Part shown: piece by piece, positions 26,431 to 33,496 of the stretch
How positions within the stretch are numbered: the first letter of the stretch is position 1
How the letters are laid out: every line of letters starts with the position of its first letter
Source: Paratrimastix pyriformis
Lineage: Eukaryota; Preaxostyla; Paratrimastigidae
DNA length: 33,496 nucleotides
Direction: 5' to 3'
Assembly (NCBI GenBank): GCA_027972325.1
Contig: JAPMOS010000292.1
Location: 1-33,496, forward strand
The notes under the pieces: generated by a model
Told to the model about the DNA's origin: nothing
What the model saw: the letters and a program-made list of their open reading frames with translations, nothing else
Databases searched by the model: none
Position numbers and translations under genes: made by a program

Positions 26431-26437
26431 TTTAAAA
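26431..26437. repeat. Possible target-site duplication, right copy (TTTAAAA)
   Basis: Exact match to 4186-4192, flush with the TIR end CCCAGG. See the left copy for the ambiguity in length. Confidence 0.5.
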
Positions 26438-26445
26438 GTCTGAAA

Positions 26446-26515
26446 AACCAGTCGTCATTCCAAATCACGCGAATGCCTTACGAAATGGTCCCCTGACGCA
26501 ACCAGTCGTCATTCC
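26446..26515 (+). repeat. 16-bp direct repeat AACCAGTCGTCATTCC
   Basis: Exact copies at 26446-26461 and 26500-26515, 54 bp apart, in the flank just outside the PLV. No function is apparent; it may be the edge of an older insertion. Confidence 0.7.
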
Positions 26516-26650
26516 TGACGATTTGCCTTTTCTCGCTTCCCACCACATTCCAACATGATATGCAATGAACGATTCTAGAACCTGATCTCTGACAAACAGA
26601 ACAGGAACACAGGATATCATCCGGGTAAGGTCCACACTTTTCCCGCCAAA

Positions 26651-28551
26651 ATGCCGAAGCAACCTCTTCTCGTCACCCGCAGCGGGAGACGCTACCTTCC
26701 GGCTACTACGTCCCTTCCCGTCGTCGACCGGCTTCGGGTGGCTGTGAGACCGATCGACAGAAACGTTCACGTTCGGATTCCGACCAAGGCCCTTTGACGA
26801 GTTCGTGGACGATTGGATTGCCTGTTTAACGAACCGAGCACCACCGGGCAGAAGAAGAGCAAGGGAAGAGCAAGACGAGCAAGACGTCGCAGAACAGCCA
26901 ACCGATGTCTCCGAGCAGCCCCAGCCCGAGCCTGTTCCCCCAGAAGGAGCCCGATCTGCGCGAGCCCCTGCACGCATCCAAACTCGAGTCCCTGAACGAG
27001 TCCCTGCACGAGCCCCAGCCCGATCACCAGCAGCACGAACACCATCACGAGCTCCAGCAAGACCCAGCCCGAGCACGAGCACATGCCCCAAGATCACCCA
27101 GCCCACTCCGCCAGCCAGCTCCCAGCCCCAGCCCCAGAAGCGGAGCCCGCCCCAGCCCCAGCCCCAGCTCCAGTCCCAGTCCCCGTCTCACACCCAGATG
27201 CCCCAGCCCCCAGATGCCCCAGCCCCCAGATGCCCCAGCCCCCAGATGCCCCAGCCCCCAGATGCCCCAGCCCCCAGATGCCCCAGCCCCCAGATGCCCC
27301 AGCCCCCAGATGCCCCAGCCCCCGAGCCCCCCCAGATGCCCCAGCCCCCCCAGGCGAAGCCCCCTCAAGAGCAGCCCCAGCCCTGCCCCTGCCCCAGCTC
27401 CAGCTCCAGCAGCTCCAGCTCCAGTCCCAGTCCCCGTCACTCAGCCCCAGCCCCCCCGAGCCCCCCAGATGCCCCAGCCCCCAGGCGAAGCCCCTCAAGA
27501 GCAGCCCCAGCAAGAGCAGCCCCAGCCCCAGCCCCTGCCCCTGCCCCTGGCCCTGCCCCTGCCCAAGCCCCAGCCCAAACTACCCCCGCCCCGGCCACAG
27601 GCCCAGGTGAAGTCCCGCCCAAGAACTCCTATAACCCAACGGGCTCCTTCCCCTCCCAAAACAGCAACCGACTCCAAGACTGAACCCAGGCAGAACCCGA
27701 CCTCACCCGTCACATCTCCTCAAGCAGCCGCTCCCCGCCCGCGTCTTCCCATTGGCGCTTCGCCCTCTTCTGTTCCCCCGCGTAAAGCCGTTGGTTCCCC
27801 CGCCCGGCCTCCTCCAGTCCCTTCGACCCCGCCTGGCGCTCAAGCTTCGACTGCAGTCTCTTCACCGCCAACAACCCTGCGGCGCCCTCCGTCTCCGTCT
27901 GTTCCCTTCTTGTTCCCATCTCCCTTCTGACAAAGTTGTCTCATTAGTGTTGAACTGCACTATTCGGTGTTTCTCCCAAAGTCAAAGGAATGCGTTTCAC
28001 TGAGCCGACAGGCATTTTACGAGCAGATCTTCCCCGAATTGCTCGCCATTTGGTTTCCCCCTAAGCGCCATTTGAACCGGGGCATCACCGTTCCGGTGTG
28101 CTTTCTGCAGAGCTTCTCGGAATACCACCTCGACAGCGGCATCTGTGTCGAGCTTCACAAGGTCCTGAATCGCCTGATCGGTGTCTTTACCAGCTCCATT
28201 CGTGTGCTGACTGAAGGCACGTGCAGCAATGTGACCGCGGTGTACCGCAATCTTTCTGCGCGGGCCCTGGCCATTGCTCAGAACCTGGAGGACGAACAAG
28301 CCGTGGGGCTGCATACCCCGATTGAGGGTCCATTCAGCTTGGAGGAACTTGTCCTTTGGGAACGCGCCTTCCCCAGATATGCTCAAGCTGTGCTGCGGGA
28401 CCGTGCTCAACTTCGCCATTCGAAGTTCGGCCCTGCTTTCGCAAGGGCTTTTGCGTCCTGTGAGAAGGAATATCTGGCTCTCTCCGAGGCCGACCGGCCG
28501 ACCTACCACTGGGCAGGCAGTACCTTCCGTGCCATTGGGAATGCCTCGTGA
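26651..28551 (+). other. Pro-rich coding-like region, possibly gag-like part of an LTR-element remnant
   Basis: Coding-like sequence starts at an ATG at 26651 (MPKQPLLVTRSGRRYLPA). It contains an acidic/basic patch (RRRAREEQDEQDVAEQP) and a very long Pro/Ser/Ala-rich stretch (about 26900-27930). It ends with a more complex, globular-looking segment (about 27967-28551) that has sequence such as FPELLAIWFPPKRH and EGPFSLEELVLWERAFPRYA. No known domain was recognised. It lies upstream of an integrase remnant in the same orientation, the place of gag in LTR elements, but no reverse transcriptase or LTR is visible, so this is only a possibility. It could equally be a host gene. Confidence 0.3.
27196..27330 (+). 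repeat. 16-bp minisatellite, unit AGATGCCCCAGCCCCC
   Basis: About eight to nine tandem copies, with further single copies near 27340 and 27466. Because 16 is not a multiple of three, every frame reads the same cycle MPQPP-DAPAP-RCPSP, so the repeat is open in all three frames. Confidence 0.88.
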
Positions 28552-28683
28552 AATCTTCCAGCAAATAATTTTCGTTCTCCCGACTCGTCCATTTTGTTGT
28601 TCTTTTGTCCCCCTCGATCTTCCCTTTCTGAAAAGAGTGGTGATTACCGCTTGCAGTATCACTGGGCTGTCTGTGGTGTGATA

Positions 28684-28818
28684 AATGTCATCATCATCAG
28701 CATTCAATCATCATCATCATCATCATTCAATCATCATCATCATCATCATTCATCATCATCCAGTCATCATCATCATCATCATCCTCATCATCATCCTCAT
28801 CATCAACATCAACATCAA

Positions 28819-28898
<80 letters not shown>

Positions 28899-28953
28899 AC
28901 ATCATCATCAACATCATCATCAACATCATCACCATCATGATCAGCCATCATCC

Positions 28954-29016
<63 letters not shown>

Positions 29017-29083
29017 ATCATCATCCAATCATCATCCAATCATCATCCAATCATCATCCAATCATCATCATCATCATCATCGT
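28684..29083. repeat. (ATC)n / (CAT)n microsatellite, about 400 bp
   Basis: Nearly continuous ATC repeats with occasional CAATC, CAACATC and CCATC interruptions. The frames read poly-His, poly-Ile or poly-Ser, and poly-Asp or poly-Met on the other strand. Confidence 0.95.
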
Positions 29084-29413
29084 TGTTGGCAGAAGATGCC
29101 CGGGGTGAGAGCCACAATTGTCGCGCCATGGAGCGAATTGAAGACGAACTTGTTGACGTTATTCCGCCTCCACCAGAAGAGGAGGAATTTTACGTGGAGC
29201 CTGAGCTAGCGGATGATGAGGAAGTTGGAGACATGCCCCAGTCGCCGACGAGATTGAAGCCGCCCACGAGATTGACCCCATGATTGATGATGTCGCAGTC
29301 GAGGTCGACGATGATGCTGCTTGGGGTAGTTACGACAGGACTGCGCGTGGGATTCACGCGCTCCTTTCCGGGATGGATCGTCTGTTGTTGTTTTTTCAGT
29401 TCAAAGCAAAAAT

Positions 29414-30768
29414 TTGTCTCCTTCTCCAGTCCCCGAAGGAACCCGCAGTTATCGTTTTAACTGCCAAAAACATGCCCGTGAAGGGTTTTACCGCGTGGTC
29501 GGAGGAGCTCTGCAGCGGCTCCGCTACGACCACGAGATCCGCGACCGGACCGTCTGGTTGCCCGTCGTCTACCCGCTTGCACGCCGAGTGAGCTTGGTGC
29601 GTCGCTTGCATGTCGAGCAAGGGCACCTCAACCGAGATGCTCTGATTGCCTACACGAAAGGCCTCTACTACATCCAAGGCATCGATCAAATTGCGCGGGA
29701 TATCATCGGGACCTGTGGCCAGTGCCAGACCGTTCGACCCACCTACGAGCATCCCAAGTACCACGCCTTGGTGGTCAACCGGCCCCTCGAGGTGGTCGAA
29801 CTCGATTGTGGCGGCTTCGAGATCAACTGCCCGAGGCCGCGCGGGTTCTGCGTGCTCGTCGACCACTTCTCGAGCTACATGTGGGCAGCGACGACGCGCG
29901 AGATGAAGGCCACCGGGGAGGAGGTGGTTGGCCTTCTCGATCGGGTTTTCACCAGCGACGAGCCCAACCTGCTTCCCGCCCGGATCGTGACCGACAACGG
30001 GACCGAGTTCGTCAACCAGCGGGTGACCGAGTGGATCGAGTCTGTCACCATTTTTCTGAGGGTTTTTCAAGTCAGTTCCCCGTTCAGGAACAAGAACCTG
30101 CTGCCCGGGGTCCACATCGAGCACCACCGGTCGAGGCCGTACTACCCCAGTCTCATGGGAAGGCCGAAAACGCGGTCAAGAAGCTAAAGAACCGCGTAAT
30201 GAAGATGAGAACAGTTCCGGCCACCAACCGCGAGCTGCCGTGGCAGCCCTTCCTGCAGCGCGCCGTGCAACTGTACAACACCGCCACTGTCTCCTCGGTC
30301 TTCCAGCAACGCCCGGTTGTGCTGATGGCGCTCTATCTCCCAGAGTACCAGCAACTGGGCGACATGGCTCCGCTCCCGGCCAAGTTCACCAACCTGACGC
30401 CCGCGGAGGTCCGCCAAATCAAGCAGGCCGTCGCGTTCTACAGACACCGTGAGTACGGCTACATTGAGCGGCGCCGCAACAAGGAACAAGAGACCATCGA
30501 GGAGGGGACTGCCGTGATGGTCAACCCGCCCGTCAAGTGGCGCCGGCCGGGGATGGGCAAGTTCTGCTGGGCGGGCATGGTCTCGGAACGCCGGAGGAAC
30601 GGGACGTATGTCATCGCTTTTGACGATCGGGTCCCGTTGGGCATGCCCAAGATCTACGGACGAAACAAGCTGCGGCCCTACGATGAGACCTTCGATGCCC
30701 CGCTTCCTGCTGCGGGAGGCGCTCTGGTCCCCGTTGTTGATCGTCGGCGTCACCCGCCCGCCGAATAG
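29414..30768 (+). mobile_element. Remnant of a retrovirus-type (DDE) integrase, LTR-element kin
   Basis: The region shows an H2C2 zinc-binding domain (LHVEQGHLNR...CGQCQ). An rve catalytic core follows, with the first Asp in VVELDCGG, the second in IVTDNGTEF and the Glu in HGKAENAVKKL. A C-terminal SH3- or chromo-like block comes last (GTAVMV...NGTYVIAFDD). This is the integrase of Ty3-like retroelements or Maverick relatives. No protease, reverse transcriptase or LTR is seen beside it. It is a broken fossil with at least one break. It lies outside the PLV borders, so it is not that element's own integrase. Confidence 0.75.
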
Positions 30769-31064
30769 ACCACACCCCTCCCCACCCCACCCCCCACCCC
30801 CGTCCCGCAGTTTTCCGGTCCGGTTTTCTGCAAAACAAAATGATCTTCCACGGATGCTCGAGGAAGGGGGGTGGGGGATTGGAATAGTTGGAGGGGCGGT
30901 ATTACAACGGCACAATTGGCCTCCTGAACCTGTCGGGGGGGGGGGTACAGCGAGGAGAAATTGTGATTGCGTGCATGACCAGTTTTCTCAACAGAGGATC
31001 CCAAAATCGGCTCTCTTCCACGCAGCCCCCCCACCCCCCCAACCCCCCCTCCCCCCGTTCATGA
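30769..31064. other. Spacer rich in C and G runs, no gene recognised
   Basis: The region between the integrase stop and the next ATG contains C-rich stretches (30775-30805 and 31025-31057) and a G11 run at about 30935. A pyrimidine-rich tract ends close to the ATG at 31065, which could act as a 3' splice region for an upstream exon. Nothing else is supported. Confidence 0.5.
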
Positions 31065-33496
31065 ATGCCCTGTGCACTCTGGGTTCTTGTCGACGCCCCG
31101 TCCATACAAAACCGGAAACATGCATCCAGGAAGAAGAAGGACCGGCGAGCGGCACTGGCGGTGGTGGAGCGGCTGCCCAACGGGGTGCTGGCAGTGCGGG
31201 TTGGAAGAAGGTGCACGGGCAGGGGGCAAACAAACAATGAGGCAGAGCTTGAGGCCATCCTGGAGGCCATCAGGGTGGGACAGGATGCAAACGTGGAGGT
31301 GCGCACGGACAGCAAGGTGGCAAAGGGATGGGTGGAAGGGCTGATGAGGAGAGACTGGACGCCGACCGACCTAATCGAGTCGAAGGCTGAGGGTCTTCTT
31401 CGGAGGGGCCAACGAATCTTGGAGGAACATAGGGGCGAGGTCAGGCTGGTTTGGGTAAAGGGGCACCAGGAGACAGGGGCATCGCTGGATGCGGAGGGGA
31501 ATAGGTTGGCGGACAAGATTGCAGGCCAGAGTATAAAACTGGAGAGCACCAAGGAGCCGCAAGAGCAGACCTGGGGATTTCGGCTTGTCCGGCGGAGCGA
31601 TGGAAAGACGGTGGAGGGAGATTTTCGTGAAAACCTAAAAGAGTGGGGCCGCAAAGGGCGCATCTTCAGGACAGCCCAGAAGTGCAAGAATGCACTAGTG
31701 GTCATCAATGCTCAGACGGGAAATGGCGGAATAAATACGCAGACCATGCGGTGTGAAATGTCGGGGAGACTGGCCATGATGGCAATCTTGCAGCGTTACA
31801 TCACGGCCAACATCAGATTCTACATCAATGGTGAAGGGGATGGGAAATGTTGGTGTGGGGCGAGAGATTGTACAAACCATTTGGTTTTCGAATGCCCTTC
31901 GATGATGGGCAGTGTCGCGGAAAGGTGGAGTGGTGCCAACGCGATCAAACTGATCGCGTGGCTGGACAAGGGGGAAGGAGCAGAAGATGCAGAACAATTG
32001 CTCCAAGAAAAATGGGTGGAGCCTATGGGCCGAAGCGTGCAGGTGAGAGGTAAGCAGATAGCGATGGACAGACTCTGGGAGCTCATCGAGCGATCGCGGG
32101 GGCGCTGGTACCGCGCCCGAACCTGGGACAGCTTCTGGGAAACATTTTCAACAGAAGTGGCGAACCTGTGCGATCGGTATGCGGATGGAGTGAGCACGGA
32201 GATGGCAGAAGGGCAGACCCACAAGAGCACCCTGCGAAACCAGTGGACGACCCCCCACGTGGTGTCCTCTCTGCTCAGACAAGCAGGCAGTTTGACAACG
32301 ATGGCATTCTCGCATCCTGGGAATGCCGATTTGAGCTTCCCCGAATTCAGAACACCCAGCAAAGATGATTGTTTTTTGGGTGGAAGACTGGATGGATATG
32401 GGCTGTTCAAGGAGAATCGTGACCTCCTCATCTTTGCCAACCCGGAGTACAACCCCCAGGAAGAGATGGACCGATTATTTAAGGCAATTGGCGATTGGGC
32501 AGAGAGTCCAATGGGAAGAGCTGGGAAGAGAGCTTTCCGATGCATCGCAATCGTCCCGTACGGGGTGGGTAAGCCCAACCGGACGCGGCCGGTGCAGGGA
32601 ATGGAGGCGCAGCATGGCGTCGGATTGGCCTTGAGGGGGGACATGCGATTGAAGGAGCTGTTTATCATTGAGGAAGGGGGTTTCGGCTTCTGGCTGCCGA
32701 GCTTCTGGCGGACAGGGGAGAAAGGTGCGGGGAAGGCCCCGTTCGACGTGGGCATCCTGCTCTTTGAGAACCAGAGGGCCCGGGAGAGATTTCCGATGGA
32801 TCCTGCCCCGTTGTGGGCTTTGGAGAATATGCTTCGGAAAGAGGCGGGTGCGCGGAAGGTGGAGGCTGACTACGAGGGGCGTCCGAAGGAGGGCGAGGTG
32901 CTCCACAACTGGAGGGGGATCTCAGAGGGGGTGGTGCGGATAGTTGCGGGAAGACTTCGGAGGCGGTGCGGATTTCGAGAGATGTACGCGAATGATTGCA
33001 GACTGGCAGCAGAGTTGGGGATTGTGGATGAAGACACCCAAAAGGAGATTGGGAGCGAAATTGGTGCACTCCGCAAAACCATGCTGCTGGCGATCATGCA
33101 ACGAAAGAAGAACGAGAAAAATGAAGAAGGGATGAACGAGGAGACGTCCGGGGTCGGCGGTGACCGTCCCTCGGGGACGGTAGCCGACCCATGGGCCTCT
33201 TGGGACGTCCCATCCTGCGAGTTTATCTCGCGGGAGGGCGGACCGGGGGGTTCATGTTACCCGCGGGCTTCGGCCCGAGCACGGACCCGGCGAAAGCTGG
33301 GAAGTATCACACACACACACACCGAATCCTTTTGCTCGGGCTGCACCACGCCATCACCTGCCCCTGTGCCTGTTGTTCATGCCCCTGCCCTGCCCCGGTC
33401 CCGGCACCTGCACCTGTTGCTGCCGCTGTTGCTGCTGCTGTTGCTGCCCCTGTTGTTGCCTCTGTTGCTGCTGATGGGTCTCCATTGTCCGCTGTG
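31065..33496 (+). CDS. RNase H / CCHC zinc-knuckle / methyltransferase-like protein, probable non-LTR retrotransposon 3' part (runs off window)
   Basis: From ATG at 31065 the frame stays open for 810 codons to the window end; a TGA lies just upstream at 31062-31064. Residues about 5-150 form an RNase H domain with the D-E-D-D set (LVDAPS, NNEAELEAI, VRTDSK, NRLADK) and the conserved VKGHQE. A zinc knuckle follows near residues 258-280 (CWCGARDCTNHLVFECP), which matches the C-x-C...H-x4-C knuckle behind RNase H in many LINEs. Residues about 385-590 have IFANPEYN, FRCIAIVPYG and FDVGILLFEN, an arrangement like N6-adenine methyltransferases of the PCIF1 type (NPPF, IvfiP, fLqn). No reverse transcriptase is upstream, so it may be a 5'-truncated LINE or a captured gene. 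After about codon 700 the sequence looks like a 3' UTR with hairpins that merely lacks stops. Confidence 0.6.
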   Translation, partial: MPCALWVLVDAPSIQNRKHASRKKKDRRAALAVVERLPNGVLAVRVGRRCTGRGQTNNEAELEAILEAIRVGQDANVEVRTDSKVAKGWVEGLMRRDWTPTDLIESKAEGLLRRGQRILEEHRGEVRLVWVKGHQETGASLDAEGNRLADKIAGQSIKLESTKEPQEQTWGFRLVRRSDGKTVEGDFRENLKEWGRKGRIFRTAQKCKNALVVINAQTGNGGINTQTMRCEMSGRLAMMAILQRYITANIRFYINGEGDGKCWCGARDCTNHLVFECPSMMGSVAERWSGANAIKLIAWLDKGEGAEDAEQLLQEKWVEPMGRSVQVRGKQIAMDRLWELIERSRGRWYRARTWDSFWETFSTEVANLCDRYADGVSTEMAEGQTHKSTLRNQWTTPHVVSSLLRQAGSLTTMAFSHPGNADLSFPEFRTPSKDDCFLGGRLDGYGLFKENRDLLIFANPEYNPQEEMDRLFKAIGDWAESPMGRAGKRAFRCIAIVPYGVGKPNRTRPVQGMEAQHGVGLALRGDMRLKELFIIEEGGFGFWLPSFWRTGEKGAGKAPFDVGILLFENQRARERFPMDPAPLWALENMLRKEAGARKVEADYEGRPKEGEVLHNWRGISEGVVRIVAGRLRRRCGFREMYANDCRLAAELGIVDEDTQKEIGSEIGALRKTMLLAIMQRKKNEKNEEGMNEETSGVGGDRPSGTVADPWASWDVPSCEFISREGGPGGSCYPRASARARTRRKLGSITHTHTESFCSGCTTPSPAPVPVVHAPALPRSRHLHLLLPLLLLLLLPLLLPLLLLMGLHCPL
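33151..33240 (+). other. Hairpin cluster, candidate LINE 3'-end structure
   Basis: GGGTCGGC (33151-33158) pairs with GCCGACCC (33183-33190). Inside it ACCGTCCC (33163-33170) pairs with GGGACGGT (33174-33181) around a TCG loop. Next come the palindrome GGGACGTCCC (33202-33211) and a CCTGCGAG / CTCGCGGG stem-loop. Stable 3' stem-loops are recognised by the reverse transcriptase in several LINE families. Confidence 0.55.
33308..33322. repeat. Short (CA)n tract
   Basis: About seven CA units follow AAGTAT; it could be the terminal simple repeat of a LINE copy. Confidence 0.6.
33406..33476. repeat. (CTG/TTG)n trinucleotide repeat
   Basis: Imperfect CTG, TTG and CCG units, reading mainly Leu in the open frame. 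It marks return to repeat-rich host DNA. Confidence 0.85.

Noticed and set aside
26465-27106. A 213-codon minus-strand frame
   Set aside because: It is rich in Gly/Ala/Arg because it mirrors the Pro-rich plus-strand sequence; no domain.
28685-29209. Poly-His, poly-Ile, poly-Asp and poly-Met frames
   Set aside because: Products of the (ATC)n microsatellite.
29414-30768. The integrase as part of the 22-kb PLV
   Set aside because: It lies more than 3 kb outside the right TIR and its flanking sequence is unlike the element.
31820-32755. A 311-codon minus-strand frame
   Set aside because: It lies antisense to the RNase H/knuckle open frame, whose motifs are clear; the minus frame has none.

Overview
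The window is eukaryotic nuclear DNA, GC-rich at both ends and full of simple repeats, holding an integrated virus-like element of about 22 kb. The left end (about 1-522) looks like the last exons of a host gene encoding a PH-type domain, with short GT-AG introns. The host could be a heterotrophic flagellate or alga. That guess rests only on base composition, introns, repeat load and the kind of element present; the species is not resolved.

Layout. 1-522: host exons. 523-2400: intergenic DNA dominated by a CCA microsatellite, a 15-bp minisatellite and degenerate CAY/ACAGC repeats. 2511-2703: tRNA-derived, SINE-like repeat with an A-tail. 2705-2826: MITE-like inverted-repeat unit. 2979-4192: an AT-rich fragment with two genes, one of them homologous to a gene inside the large element. 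4193-26430: a Polinton-like virus (PLV) with terminal inverted repeats (TIRs) of about 820-850 bp, each capped by a (GGGT)n tract. 26431-28551: Pro-rich, coding-like DNA with a 16-bp minisatellite. 28684-29083: a long (ATC)n tract. 29414-30768: remnant of a retrovirus-type (DDE) integrase. 31065 to the window end: a very long open frame with an RNase H domain, a CCHC zinc knuckle and a C-terminal domain that resembles N6-adenine methyltransferases. It is probably the 3' part of a non-LTR retrotransposon or a gene derived from one.

The PLV has two arms. The left arm, on the minus strand, carries the replication block (UL9-like helicase, archaeo-eukaryotic primase, B-family DNA polymerase). It is followed by a tyrosine recombinase, two basic or helical proteins, a long fibre-like protein with an S74-type chaperone domain, a coiled-coil membrane-anchored protein and a C2H2-finger protein. 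The right arm is mostly plus strand: an A32/FtsK-type packaging ATPase, a myristoylated membrane protein resembling poxvirus L1/F9, a small unknown protein, a double-jelly-roll-type major capsid protein and a small basic repeat protein, with small membrane proteins on the opposite strand. Replication, integration, packaging, capsid and possible membrane-entry functions are therefore all represented. As a fossil it looks nearly complete, with roughly half a dozen breaks. Most parts are open and the TIRs are roughly 95% alike by eye, so it is probably fairly young.

The most notable signals are (1) an array of nine palindromic GTGTSACAC boxes in each TIR, in an element that encodes a herpesvirus origin-binding-type helicase; (2) replacement of three of those boxes by GTGGCCAC in only one TIR; (3) an L1/F9-like protein in a PLV; (4) a second, AT-rich PLV relative directly at the insertion point; and (5) the RNase H / zinc-knuckle / methyltransferase-like open frame at the right end.
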